A stretch of 64,000 bases of DNA from NCBI RefSeq assembly GCF_036924535.1, contig NZ_JAZHRT010000001.1, forward strand, positions 2,976,001 to 3,040,000, read 5' to 3'. The notes under the pieces were generated by a model. It was not told the origin of the DNA. It saw only the letters and a program-made list of their open reading frames with translations, and made no database searches. Below are positions 36,750-45,622 of the stretch, piece after piece. A program made the translations under genes and the position numbers. The stretch is from Bradyrhizobium sp. AZCC 2262. GTDB lineage: Bacteria > Pseudomonadota > Alphaproteobacteria > Rhizobiales > Xanthobacteraceae. How positions within the stretch are numbered: position 1 is the stretch's first letter; each line of letters opens with the position of its first letter.

Positions 36750-38135
36750 ATGTCCTTTACGATCGCCATTATCGGCCGCCCCAATGTCGGCAAGTCGACG
36801 CTGTTCAACCGGCTGGTTGGGCAGAAGCTGGCGCTGGTGGATGACGAGCCCGGCGTCACCCGCGACCGCCGCGAGGGCAATGCGCGTCTCGGCGATCTCG
36901 AATTCACCGTGATCGACACGGCCGGCCTCGACGAGGGCGCCAAGGGCTCGCTCACGGCACGGATGCAGGAGCAGACCGAAACCGCGATCGGTCTTGCCGA
37001 CGCGCTGATGTTCGTGATCGATGCGCGCGCTGGGCTAACGCCCAACGATCGCGCCTTTGCCGATTTTGCCCGCCGCGCCAACAAGCCGGTGGTGCTGGTC
37101 GCCAACAAGAGCGAAGGCAAGCACGGCGAAGTCGGCGCGATGGAATCCTACGCGCTGGGGCTCGGCGATCCCATCCAGATTTCGGCCGAGCATGGCGAGG
37201 GCCTGAGCGATCTCTACGACGCGCTCGCCGCGCTGATGCCGGACACGGTCGAGGAAGGTGAAGAGTTCGACGATGACGACATCATCGTATCCGATGAAGA
37301 ACTCGCGCAGCGGCCGATCCGCGTCGCCATCGTCGGCCGTCCCAATGCCGGGAAATCCACGCTGATCAATCATCTCCTCGGCGAGGAGCGGCTGTTGACC
37401 AGCGCCGAGGCCGGCACCACACGCGATTCCATTTCGGTCGAGATCACCTGGCAGGGCCGCGAGTTCCGTGTGTTCGACACCGCAGGGCTACGGCGGCGCT
37501 CGCGGATCGAGGAGAAATTGGAAAAACTGTCGGTGGCGGACGCGCTGCGCGCGGTGCGCTTTGCCGAAGTCGTCGTGATGATGATGGACGCGCAGAACCG
37601 GTTCGAGGAACAGGACCTGCGCATTGCCGATCTGATCGAGCGCGAGGGACGGGCGATCGTGCTCGCGGTCAACAAATGGGATCTGATGGAGCGCAAGCCT
37701 CACCTGATTTCCGCGCTGCGCAGCGATGTCGATCACTGGCTGCCGCAGGTCAAGGGCGCGCCTGTTGTCGCGGTGTCCGGGCTGATGGGCGAAGGCATCG
37801 ACCGGTTGATGACGGCGATTGAGGACGCCTACGCAGTGTGGAACAAGCGCGTGCCGACGGCCACGCTCAATCGCTGGTTCGAGCAGGCAGTCGACGCCAA
37901 CCCGCCGCCCGCGGTTTCGGGGCGCCGGCTGAAACTGAACTACATTACCCAGGCCAAGGCCCGGCCGCCGAGCTTTATCCTGTTCTGCTCGCGAGCCGAC
38001 GCCGTGCCGCAATCCTATCTGCGCTACCTCACCAACTCGATGCGCGAGGCTTTTGACCTGCCGGGCACGCCGATCCGGATCACGCTGCGCGAAAAAGCCA
38101 ACCCGTTCGCCCACAAGCGCAAGCGGCCGTCATGA
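36750..38135 (+). CDS. der: ribosome biogenesis GTPase Der
   Basis: A 461-residue protein with tandem GTPase domains. Domain 1 shows [19 protein letters not shown] and NKSEG; the last is a variant of NKxD. Domain 2 shows [49 protein letters not shown] and NKWD. A C-terminal KH-like domain ends [21 protein letters not shown]. It is required for 50S subunit assembly. Length and order are normal. Confidence 0.96.
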   Translation: MSFTIAIIGRPNVGKSTLFNRLVGQKLALVDDEPGVTRDRREGNARLGDLEFTVIDTAGLDEGAKGSLTARMQEQTETAIGLADALMFVIDARAGLTPNDRAFADFARRANKPVVLVANKSEGKHGEVGAMESYALGLGDPIQISAEHGEGLSDLYDALAALMPDTVEEGEEFDDDDIIVSDEELAQRPIRVAIVGRPNAGKSTLINHLLGEERLLTSAEAGTTRDSISVEITWQGREFRVFDTAGLRRRSRIEEKLEKLSVADALRAVRFAEVVVMMMDAQNRFEEQDLRIADLIEREGRAIVLAVNKWDLMERKPHLISALRSDVDHWLPQVKGAPVVAVSGLMGEGIDRLMTAIEDAYAVWNKRVPTATLNRWFEQAVDANPPPAVSGRRLKLNYITQAKARPPSFILFCSRADAVPQSYLRYLTNSMREAFDLPGTPIRITLREKANPFAHKRKRPS

Positions 38136-38306
38136 TCTCCGTGTAGCGCTACCTGGCGGTCAGCGTCTCCGGGGTTGCCCAAAAGCAACAATCGCAGAAT
38201 CTTAGCGATACCCGTCTAGACATCGCTGCGCTACGCTGCAATCCTAAGTTTTTCGAAAAAAGCAAAACAACTTTCTCGCGTTTCAGTCGTAACTGCGAGG
38301 CGTATT

Positions 38307-39389
38307 ATGATAAGACATTTGACGGTTGCGGCACTGGCCGCGTCGGTTTTTGTTTCCGGCTGCGCAATTCACCCACTGCCGGAACAGGTCGCCGGCGTCG
38401 ACACTCCCCACATCGTGCGACAGATCCGGTGCGAGACGCGCGACGCCGTCAAGGCGACATTGCTGGATTTCCTGCGCTTCATCGGAAGCGGCTTGTACGC
38501 GGGACTGCCCGAGGGGGTTCGCGACCCCAACGCCGACCGGCTGGTTGCGCTCTACGAGGAACAGCCGGACTTGATGGACAAGTTCAACTCCAGCTACTTC
38601 CCTGGACCCAGATATGTGAGGGAACGCGCTGCCATCGATCTGCTCCTGAAAGCGGGCGTTGCCTACACGTTCGACTTCGACATCTTCGAGGACAACGACA
38701 TCGGCGCTACCGTGAACCTGCTGCGTGACATCAATCCGAACTTCACGGCCGGCATCGAAGGCCATGCCAAACGCCGGCGGCAGAACGAGCGCAAATTCAC
38801 GGTGACCGACACCTTCGGCTCTCTTCTCGCCAATTTGAACGCCGCGGAGGTCCGCGGCATCCGTTATTGCTCCGGACAGATCGTCGGACCGAACTACGTC
38901 TATCCCATTGCGGGCCGTGTCGGCGTCGACCGCTCCGTCAAGGATTTCTCCAGGATGCTGCTGTTCGAAAACTTGGGCGGCAAGGACGGCGCAGCCGGCG
39001 CCGCGCCAACCATGACCGACGACCTGACCTTCACCACGACGCTCACCCTGGAAGGCACCCCGAAGCTCGTCTTCGCTCCGGTCGGCACGCTCTTGCGCGT
39101 GGCCAACGCGTCGCTCGATCTCAACGTGGGGCGCAGCGACAAGCATCAGGTCACAATTGGCCTCGCCGTGGACGTGGGCGGCGTGGACGCGGTGCGCGGC
39201 TTCCTGTTCTCGGCAGGCCGCGGCAGCGGCACCGTGATCGCCGAGCGGGGTCCCACGGGCCGACAGCCGACCCGCCTGCTGTGGGCCGGGCAACGCGTGA
39301 CGGGTGGCGGCACACGATCCGAGTTCCTCGCCGTCATCGCGATCGATCAACAGAAGAGCAAGGAATTCAAGCTGCAGGTCGCGCCCTGA
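38307..39389 (+). CDS. hypothetical lipoprotein
   Basis: A 360-residue protein with a lipobox (SVFVSGCAIHPLPEQ, Cys21). It contains HIVRQIRCETRDAV early on and a long beta-rich region (FDFDIFEDNDIGATVNLL, TFTTTLTLEGTPKLVFAPVG) that could be a barrel or sandwich. I do not recognise the family. It is followed 14 bases later by a small basic protein gene with a strong ribosome-binding site, so the two are probably co-transcribed. Confidence 0.7.
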   Translation: MIRHLTVAALAASVFVSGCAIHPLPEQVAGVDTPHIVRQIRCETRDAVKATLLDFLRFIGSGLYAGLPEGVRDPNADRLVALYEEQPDLMDKFNSSYFPGPRYVRERAAIDLLLKAGVAYTFDFDIFEDNDIGATVNLLRDINPNFTAGIEGHAKRRRQNERKFTVTDTFGSLLANLNAAEVRGIRYCSGQIVGPNYVYPIAGRVGVDRSVKDFSRMLLFENLGGKDGAAGAAPTMTDDLTFTTTLTLEGTPKLVFAPVGTLLRVANASLDLNVGRSDKHQVTIGLAVDVGGVDAVRGFLFSAGRGSGTVIAERGPTGRQPTRLLWAGQRVTGGGTRSEFLAVIAIDQQKSKEFKLQVAP

Positions 39390-39403
39390 AACAGGAGAAC
39401 CCC

Positions 39404-39859
39404 ATGGCCGCCAAGAAATCCCGACGCGCCGCCGCCTCCAAACGCAAGACGTCGCCGGCTCGCAAAGGCAGAAAATCGTCGGCGACCAAACGGACGAGCG
39501 GCGCGCGGTCCGCATCCGCTGGGACGCGCAAGGCGGTATCGGTTGAGAACTTCGTGCGATGTATCAGAACCCTGCACGATCTGGGCCTGGTCCTGCCATT
39601 CGTGCGATCCGCAAAAAGAGCGAAGTTGACCTTGACGATGGATACCGCCGCTTTCGAACGGGTCAAGACATCCGTGAACAAGCAGCGCCAGCCCGCACCC
39701 GTCTCGGCCAACATCCGCTCACGGGCCTCGATCGGGCCGGCGACAAGGGGCGTCAGACCGCGCCCAGGTGATGATCCGTTCGACTTCGGGAGCAACGCCG
39801 CACCCGGCGGGTTGGGAAGCGTCGCGCCGCTCCCAGGTCATGACCCATTCGACTTCTAA
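39404..39859 (+). CDS. basic Lys/Arg/Ser-rich protein with C-terminal DPFDF repeats
   Basis: A 151-residue protein starting at ATG 39404 behind AGGAG. Residues 2-44 are histone H1-like (AAKKSRRAAASKRK, KGRKSSATKR). A folded-looking middle (SVENFVRCIRTLHDLGLVLPFV) follows. The C-terminus carries two copies of a short motif, PGDDPFDF and PGHDPFDF. The next ORF, 6 bases on, encodes another DDPFD. No family is known to me; DNA binding by the basic tail is possible. Confidence 0.6.
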   Translation: MAAKKSRRAAASKRKTSPARKGRKSSATKRTSGARSASAGTRKAVSVENFVRCIRTLHDLGLVLPFVRSAKRAKLTLTMDTAAFERVKTSVNKQRQPAPVSANIRSRASIGPATRGVRPRPGDDPFDFGSNAAPGGLGSVAPLPGHDPFDF

Positions 39860-39865
39860 GGCGGG

Positions 39866-39913
39866 ATGACTGATCCCTGCTCGGACGATCCGTTCGATTG
39901 CAAGTTCAAATAA
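39866..39913 (+). CDS. possible 15-residue micro-ORF with a DPFD motif
   Basis: The frame from ATG 39866 reads MTDPCSDDPFDCKFK and stops at TAA 39911-39913. GGCGGG lies just upstream. It repeats the DDPFD motif found at the end of the preceding protein. It may be a real micro-protein or the remnant of a third repeat separated by a stop or frameshift. The motif is seen; translation is unproven. Confidence 0.35.
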   Translation: MTDPCSDDPFDCKFK

Positions 39914-40021
39914 CTGAGACACGGCAGGGAGTGCCGTTCCAACCATATCATGGGGCTTGCCTGTCGGGCGAAGAGTCCTTAGTCGATCAGGTTCGTTGGT
40001 GCACGGACAGGAGATCGAACG

Positions 40022-41263
40022 TTGCTGGAACGTGGCCGAGCGCATGTGCCGCGTCGCGGAGCAGCAGCCTTCATCTTCGTCACCATTCTGCTCGACATGC
40101 TGGCGCTCGGGCTGATCCTGCCGATCCTGCCCAAGCTCGTGGAAAGTTTTGTCGACAACGACACGGCGACGGCGGCGCGGATTTTTGGCCTGTTCGGCAC
40201 CGCCTGGGCGCTGATGCAGTTTTTGTTTTCGCCGATCCTTGGCGCGCTGTCGGATCGCTTCGGCCGGCGGCCGGTGGTGCTGCTGTCGAATTTCGGATTG
40301 GCGCTGGACTATGTGTTGATGGCGCTGGCGCCGTCGCTGACCTGGCTGTTCATCGGCCGGGTAATCTCAGGCATCACCTCCGCCAGCATCTCCACGGCCT
40401 TTGCCTACATCGCCGATGTGACGCCGCCGGAACGGCGTGCGGCGGTGTTCGGCAAGATTGGTGCTGCGTTCGGCGCCGGCTTCATTCTCGGTCCTGCCGT
40501 CGGCGGCCTGCTCGGCGGCATGGATCCGCGCCTGCCGTTCTGGATCGCGGCGGGCTTGAGCTTTGCGAATGCGCTGTACGGTTGGCTGATCCTGCCCGAG
40601 TCGCTGCCCAAGGATCGGCGCGCGCCATTCCACTGGAAAAGCGCCAGCCCGATCGGGGCACTGCATCTCTTGCGCTCGAACCGGATTCTCGCCGGCCTGT
40701 CGCTGGCGAATTTCTTCGGGCAGGTCGCGCATGTGGTGCTGCCATCTACCTTTGTGCTCTATGCCACCTACCGTTATGGGTGGGATACGACGACGGTAGG
40801 GCTCACGTTGGCTTTGGTCGGAGTCTGCGCCATGGTGGTGCAGGGTGCCGGCGTCGGGCCGATCGTCAAGCACCTCGGCGAGCGCCGTGCGCTGCTGCTG
40901 GGGCTTGCCTGCGGCGCGCTGGGTTTTTTCATCTATGGCGCGGCCCCGACCGGACCGCTGTTCTGGCTCGGCATTCCCGTGATGGCGCTGTGGGGCGTGG
41001 CGGGGGCGGCGATCCAGGCGCTGACGACGCAGCTCGTAGCACCCGATCAGCAGGGCCAGTTGCAGGGCGCGACCAACAGCGTCAACAGCATCGCCCAGAT
41101 GGCGGGGCCGTTTCTGTTTACGCTGACGTTTGCGTATTTCATCAGCGACGGGGCGCCGTTCAAAATGCCGGGCGCACCGTTCCTGTTGGCGGCAGCGCTG
41201 CTGGGGCTGGGACTCTTGATCGCGTGGCGCACGCTAGCGACAACAAAAGGCGCTAAATCGTAG
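40022..41263 (+). CDS. MFS efflux transporter, TetA-like
   Basis: A 413-residue, 12-helix MFS protein starting at TTG 40022 behind AGGAG. Typical motif A is GALSDRFGRRPVVLLS and motif C-like sequence is GAAFGAGFILGPAVGGLLGG. DMLALGLILPILPKLVESF at the first helix is characteristic of the TetA/Bcr drug:proton antiporter group. Resistance to a particular drug cannot be inferred. Its stop is followed directly by an intergenic repeat. Confidence 0.85.
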   Translation: MLERGRAHVPRRGAAAFIFVTILLDMLALGLILPILPKLVESFVDNDTATAARIFGLFGTAWALMQFLFSPILGALSDRFGRRPVVLLSNFGLALDYVLMALAPSLTWLFIGRVISGITSASISTAFAYIADVTPPERRAAVFGKIGAAFGAGFILGPAVGGLLGGMDPRLPFWIAAGLSFANALYGWLILPESLPKDRRAPFHWKSASPIGALHLLRSNRILAGLSLANFFGQVAHVVLPSTFVLYATYRYGWDTTTVGLTLALVGVCAMVVQGAGVGPIVKHLGERRALLLGLACGALGFFIYGAAPTGPLFWLGIPVMALWGVAGAAIQALTTQLVAPDQQGQLQGATNSVNSIAQMAGPFLFTLTFAYFISDGAPFKMPGAPFLLAAALLGLGLLIAWRTLATTKGAKS

Positions 41264-41348
41264 GGTGGGCAAAGCGCAGCGTGCCCACCATTCACGATGA
41301 AAGCGCGGAGAGATGGTGGGCACGGCGCAAGTGCGCCTTTGCCCACCC
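41263..41348. repeat. Bradyrhizobium-type intergenic repeat with GGGTGGGC ends
   Basis: GGGTGGGCAAAG (41263-41274) and CTTTGCCCACCC (41337-41348) form 12-base terminal inverted repeats. Inner halves GTGCCCACCA and TGGTGGGCAC also pair. A separate perfect 14-base palindrome, CCCTCATATGAGGG (41346-41359), overlaps the right end. This family is common in Bradyrhizobium intergenic DNA. It probably also terminates the MFS transcript. Confidence 0.65.
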
Positions 41349-41359
41349 TCATATGAGGG

Positions 41360-41698
41360 CTTTTGAGTCAAGCATCCCGACCGGGGCTTGGATGTGATTT
41401 TTTGCATTCGGTGGAGCGGCGGCGCGCGGAGCCATGCGTAGCGCAGCGTGCCGCCGCGGTCGGTGCGCTCAGGAACTGGCTTCCGGCGATTTATGCAGCA
41501 TCTCACTGCATCACCTCATATCCGGTCGGGCGTTTTGCAGCCCGGTACCCACATTCCGCATGCATGCGGCGAGGAAGCCATGAGGATGAGACCCATCTAC
41601 GAAGCGGCCTGTTGATTTGGCCCAAGGGTGGCACGGTCATCATCCATTCCGCGCTGACCGCGGCCGACGCCGCGACGCTGACGCGTTGCTTGAAACGT
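41360..41698. other. intergenic region beside the IS110-type transposase
   Basis: About 340 bases without a convincing gene. Plus-strand open frames here continue antisense through the transposase and have poor codon quality. The segment probably includes the end of the IS110-type element and older debris. No terminal inverted repeat can be fixed, which is normal for IS110 elements. Confidence 0.4.
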
Positions 41699-42862
41699 TT
41701 ACGCCTTCGCGGCCTTGAGCACGGCTCCTTCGGGAACCATGCCGGTTGTGAGGTAGCGCCAGAGCGCCACCATCAGCTTGCGCGCCAAGGCCACGATGGC
41801 GATGCGCTTGTTGCGCTTGCTGGCATTGTTGTGGGTGCGGCTGCGGAACCATCGGGTGAGCGCACTCTCCGGCTGATGCCGCAGCCACAGCCAGGCCAGT
41901 TCGATCGCGGCGCAGCGGGCGCGTGGATTGCCCGCCTTGCTGATGCCCTGGTCGCGGTCGGTCCCGCCGCTCTGCCATGGACTGGGCGTCAGCCCGAAAT
42001 AGCTCGCGACCTCACGCCGATTACGAAAGTCCTTGTAGAACACCTCGCTGGTCAGCGTCGTCGCGAACGCCGGACCGAGGCATTTGAGCCGGAGCAACAG
42101 TTCGCTGCGCTCGGTCATCTGCGCCGCCGCAGGTGCCGGATCCGCTTGAGCCGACGCCTGTGCGAGTTCCTCGAGCCGTTCGCGCACCAGCATCAGCCGT
42201 GCGTGCTCGTGCCTGATCTCCGCCAGCATCCGTGGCGGCACCGCCTGGCCCTGCCAATCCCGCTGCGCCGAAAGCCAGCTCAGCCAGTCACGCCGGCGCG
42301 GGTTCCCCACCGCCATGCCCAACAATCGCAGCAGCGCCTTGATCCGGGTGGTGTGCGCGGTTTGCTCCTTGATCAGCCGGCCGCGTTCACGGCTGGTGCG
42401 GCGGGCGTCCTCTTGCTCCGGCGCAGGTGCCCGCACGATCCGCACCACCTGCGGCTCACCGCGCAGATACGCCATCAGCGTCCGTAGCATCTTCTCGCCA
42501 TCGATCCGGTCGGTCTTCACCCGCCGTGCCCGCTGATCCACCGCTATGCTCGCAGGGTCAAACACGTAGTTCGTGATCCCGGCAGCCAGCAGAAGCCGAT
42601 GCAGCCAGAACCCGTCGTAGCCCGCTTCGTAGCAGCTCACCACCGCCGGAACGGCTCCCAGCGCCCGGGCCGCCCGCTCCCGAACCTGACCGATCAGCGC
42701 CAGCAGCGCAGCATGATCGCCGCCCTCCAGCTTGTGACGCGACATCTTGCCTTTGTCCGGACTGTGCAGCGTTACCAGCCAGCTCTTCTGGCTCAGTTCA
42801 ATCGCAACGAAAATCGTGCCACAATGCCCGGCGGTGGGCGTGTCTACGGTCGATGCTTGCAT
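41699..42862 (-). CDS. IS110-family transposase
   Basis: A 387-residue DEDD-type transposase. The N-terminal RuvC-like domain begins FVAIELSQKSWLVTLHSPDKGKMSRHKLEGG and has CYEAGYDGFWLHRLL and RRVKTDRIDGEKMLRTL. The C-terminal Tnp_20 region contains LKCLGPAFATTLTSEVF, FRNRREVASYFGLTPSPWQSGG and ISKAGNPRARCAAIELAW. It appears intact. The element's exact ends were not determined; it sits between the MFS gene's repeat and the orphan binding-protein gene. Confidence 0.92.
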   Translation of the reverse strand: MQASTVDTPTAGHCGTIFVAIELSQKSWLVTLHSPDKGKMSRHKLEGGDHAALLALIGQVRERAARALGAVPAVVSCYEAGYDGFWLHRLLLAAGITNYVFDPASIAVDQRARRVKTDRIDGEKMLRTLMAYLRGEPQVVRIVRAPAPEQEDARRTSRERGRLIKEQTAHTTRIKALLRLLGMAVGNPRRRDWLSWLSAQRDWQGQAVPPRMLAEIRHEHARLMLVRERLEELAQASAQADPAPAAAQMTERSELLLRLKCLGPAFATTLTSEVFYKDFRNRREVASYFGLTPSPWQSGGTDRDQGISKAGNPRARCAAIELAWLWLRHQPESALTRWFRSRTHNNASKRNKRIAIVALARKLMVALWRYLTTGMVPEGAVLKAAKA

Positions 42863-42953
42863 CTGGCTCTCCGATGGTTCGAGTGTGGAAACCCAAACCT
42901 ACCGGAAAGGGCACGCTCACCGCCCCATGGAATCTACGCACGCTGCTACGCCG

Positions 42954-44180
42954 TCACTTCTTCACCAGCGGACATTCGCTGGCTTCGAGCGGCTTGGCGG
43001 CGTCTTCCGCCGAGATCGCGGCGATCTGCTTGTAATAGTCCCACGGTCCCTTCGACTCTTCCGGCTTCTTCACCTCGAACAGATAGGCCGGGATGAGGCG
43101 GCGGCCATCGGCGCGCAGCGGGCCCTTGCCGAACAGCGGATCGTCGGTCGGCAATTCCTTCATCTTGGCGACGACCTTGGCGCCGTCATGGGGATTGCCG
43201 CCGAGCGCTTCCATCGCCTTCAGATAATGCAGCACCATGGCGTAGTTGCCGGCCTGCGTCATCGAGGGCATCGCGTTCTTGTTGGCGAGTGCGGAGAACC
43301 GCTTCGACCAGGCGCGCGTCTGGTCGTTCATGTCCCAGTAAAAGGACTCGGTGAACGTCAGGCCCTGCGCGGTCTTCAACCCAAGCGAATGCACGTCGTT
43401 GATGAACAGCAACAGCGCGGCGAGCTTCTGGCCGGCCGCGACGATGCCGAATTCGGCGGCCTGCTTGATCGAGTTGGTGGTGTCGCCGCCGGCATTGGCA
43501 AGTCCGATGACCTTTGCCTTGGACGCCTGCGCCTGCAGCAGGAAGGACGAGAAATCGGCGGTGTTGATCGGAGCCTTGACGCCGCCGAGCACCTTGCCGC
43601 CATTGGCGGTCACGACGGCCGACGTGTCACGCTCGAGCGCATGACCGAAGGCATAGTCGGCGGTGAGGAAGAACCAGCTATCGCCGCCCGCTTTGGTCAG
43701 CGCCTTGCCGGTGCCGTTGGCGAGCATGTAGGTGTCGTAGGTAAAGGAGACAGTGTTTGGCGTGCACGCCTTGCCGGTAAGGTCCGCCGTCGCTGCGCCC
43801 GAATTGAGCAGGACGTTGTTCTTTTCCTTGACGAGGTTGTTGACGGCGAGCGCGACGCCGGAGTTCGGCGTGTCGGCGATCGCATCGACCTTGTCGTTGT
43901 CGATCCACTGCCTCGCGATGTTGACGCCGACGTCGGGTTTGTTCTGGTGATCGCCGCTGACGACGTCGATCTTCCAGCCCTTCTTGGTGAGGCCGGAATC
44001 CTCGACCGCCATCTTGATCGCGACGACGGAATTGGGGCCGCCGATGTCGGCATAGAGGCTCGACATGTCGTTCAACACGCCGATCTTGACGGTCTTGTCC
44101 TGGGCCAGTGCTGGCGTCGCGAGGCCGAGCGCGGCAAGCGCCACGGACGCGGCGAAGCGCCGCGCAATTCTATTCGTCAT
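42954..44180 (-). CDS. orphan Liv-type ABC substrate-binding protein
   Basis: A 408-residue periplasmic binding protein with a signal peptide (MTNRIARRFAASVALAALGLATPALAQ) and mature start KTVKIGVLNDMSSLYADIGG. It is clearly paralogous to 22586-23806: both share TADYAFGHALERD, FSSFLLQAQASKAKV, NPHDGAKVVAKMKELPTDD and SECPLVKK-like ends. No permease or ATPase genes adjoin it. It may feed the importer at 21057-25753 or another elsewhere. GGAGGG precedes the ATG. Confidence 0.88.
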   Translation of the reverse strand: MTNRIARRFAASVALAALGLATPALAQDKTVKIGVLNDMSSLYADIGGPNSVVAIKMAVEDSGLTKKGWKIDVVSGDHQNKPDVGVNIARQWIDNDKVDAIADTPNSGVALAVNNLVKEKNNVLLNSGAATADLTGKACTPNTVSFTYDTYMLANGTGKALTKAGGDSWFFLTADYAFGHALERDTSAVVTANGGKVLGGVKAPINTADFSSFLLQAQASKAKVIGLANAGGDTTNSIKQAAEFGIVAAGQKLAALLLFINDVHSLGLKTAQGLTFTESFYWDMNDQTRAWSKRFSALANKNAMPSMTQAGNYAMVLHYLKAMEALGGNPHDGAKVVAKMKELPTDDPLFGKGPLRADGRRLIPAYLFEVKKPEESKGPWDYYKQIAAISAEDAAKPLEASECPLVKK

Positions 44181-44274
44181 GGTATTCCCTCCAGAAACGG
44201 TTGTTCGCCGGCTCTCTTTTCGGAACCTGCCAGCGGGTCTGCGATAGTCCTTCTGGTGGGGCCGGGCAATCCGC

Positions 44275-45411
44275 CTATCGTAGCGCGTCCGAGGTCAGCT
44301 TGAACTTCTGGATCCGCTTACCGGTGTCGACCTCGGCCGTATAGACGTTGCCCTTGGCGTCTACCGCCATGGCGTGAATCCAGTGGAACTGTCCGGCATT
44401 GCGGCCATTGCGGCCAAAACTGCCAACTACGGTACCATCATCCCGTTTCAGCACCCGGATTTCATTGTTTTCGCCGTCGGCGCTCAGCAAATAGGTCTGC
44501 TTCGGATCGGGCCAGATCGCGATATCCCACACCGCGCCGTTGCCGAGTGTGTTCTTTTCGTAGAACCATTCCTTAACGAAGGTTCCATCTTTCCTGAACA
44601 CCTGGATGCGGTTGTTGATGCGGTCGCAGACATAGACCAGCCCGTCATTGGCGAGCTTCACGCAATGCACGGGATTGGCGAATTGCTGCGGGGGAGGCGC
44701 CTTGGGGTCGTAGGCCGGCTGCTTGTCATCGTTCGGCGGGTTGCCGTAAGCGCCCCAGTGCCGCTTGTAGGCGCCAGTGGTTGCATCAAACACGATGACG
44801 CGGCGATTGCCGTAGCCGTCGGCAACGAAGATTTCGTTGGCGTCCTTGTCGATCGCGGTCTCGGCGGGTTTGCCGAGCTGCGTGGTGTCGCCAGAACCCT
44901 TGCTCGGCGCGATCTTGCCGATCTGCATCACGAACTTGCCGTCGAGGGTGAATTTCAGGATCGCGTTGTCGTTGTCGGCATTGCCGCCGACCCACACGAA
45001 ACCTTTCTCATCCACCTCGATGCCGTGCTCGCGGCCTACCCATTCATAGCCTTCGCCGGGGCCGCCCCAGGAGCGCAGCAGATTGCCGTCGGTATCGAAC
45101 TCGAGCACCGGCGGCGCCGACACGCAGCATTTCGAGCGGGGCGGATTCAGCGCAGCACCCTTCTCATCGTCGGTGAGCGAGCGCGGGCGATGGATCACCC
45201 AGATATGGCCCTGCGCATCGACCGTGATGCCGCCGACCTGGCCGAGGATCCAGTTGTTCGGCAGCGGCTTTGGCCATGACACATCGACTGCGAAGGTCGG
45301 AATATCGCCGGCGCGCGAGGAAGCCGGCACCGCAACAAGCATTGCAGCGGTGAAGCAGGCAGCGACAGTTCTGGAGAGAGTCAGGCGAGCGCGCGTGCAC
45401 TTCGACGTCAT
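44275..45411 (-). CDS. exported NHL-repeat/beta-propeller protein
   Basis: About 378 residues from ATG 45411 behind GGGAGG, with a signal peptide ending PASSRAG. Repeats of the NHL type are evident: GGITVDAQGHIWVIHRP, HGIEVDEKGFVWVGGNADND, IFVADGYGNRRVIVFDATTG, VYVCDRINNRIQVFRKDG and HAMAVDAKGNVYTAEVDTGKRIQKF. It probably forms a six-bladed propeller in the periplasm. It precedes the orphan solute-binding protein gene on the same strand, so they may act on the same compound. The activity is unknown. Confidence 0.82.
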   Translation of the reverse strand: MTSKCTRARLTLSRTVAACFTAAMLVAVPASSRAGDIPTFAVDVSWPKPLPNNWILGQVGGITVDAQGHIWVIHRPRSLTDDEKGAALNPPRSKCCVSAPPVLEFDTDGNLLRSWGGPGEGYEWVGREHGIEVDEKGFVWVGGNADNDNAILKFTLDGKFVMQIGKIAPSKGSGDTTQLGKPAETAIDKDANEIFVADGYGNRRVIVFDATTGAYKRHWGAYGNPPNDDKQPAYDPKAPPPQQFANPVHCVKLANDGLVYVCDRINNRIQVFRKDGTFVKEWFYEKNTLGNGAVWDIAIWPDPKQTYLLSADGENNEIRVLKRDDGTVVGSFGRNGRNAGQFHWIHAMAVDAKGNVYTAEVDTGKRIQKFKLTSDALR

Positions 45412-45500
45412 GGGTGCCTCCCAATGATTTTTCTTGGCGGGTTGTCCCGCTTGGAAGGCAGTCAATCGTGCGGAGGTGTGGGAGTCAACGGTTTGACATC

Positions 45501-45610
45501 GTCATTGCGAGGCAGCGAAGCAATCGATGCCTCAACAAGCGGCGAAATGGATCGCTTCGCGGAGTCTGTCATCGGGCGCGCATTCGCGCGAGCCGTTGGC
45601 TCGCAATGAC
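45501..45610. repeat. intergenic repeat with GTCATTGCGAG ends
   Basis: GTCATTGCGAG (45501-45511) and CTCGCAATGAC (45600-45610) are perfect 11-base inverted ends of a 110-base element. Inside are AGCGAAGCAATC and GGATCGCTTCGC, which also pair. This repeat family is widespread in alphaproteobacteria. It lies between the propeller gene start and the SDR gene end. Confidence 0.7.
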
Positions 45611-45622
45611 CCAGAAAAACGC

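Noticed and set aside
41363..42487. 374-codon plus-strand ORF
   Set aside because: Antisense to the IS110-type transposase for most of its length; no domain.
42747..44303. 518-codon plus-strand ORF
   Set aside because: Antisense to the orphan solute-binding protein; composition typical of a shadow frame.
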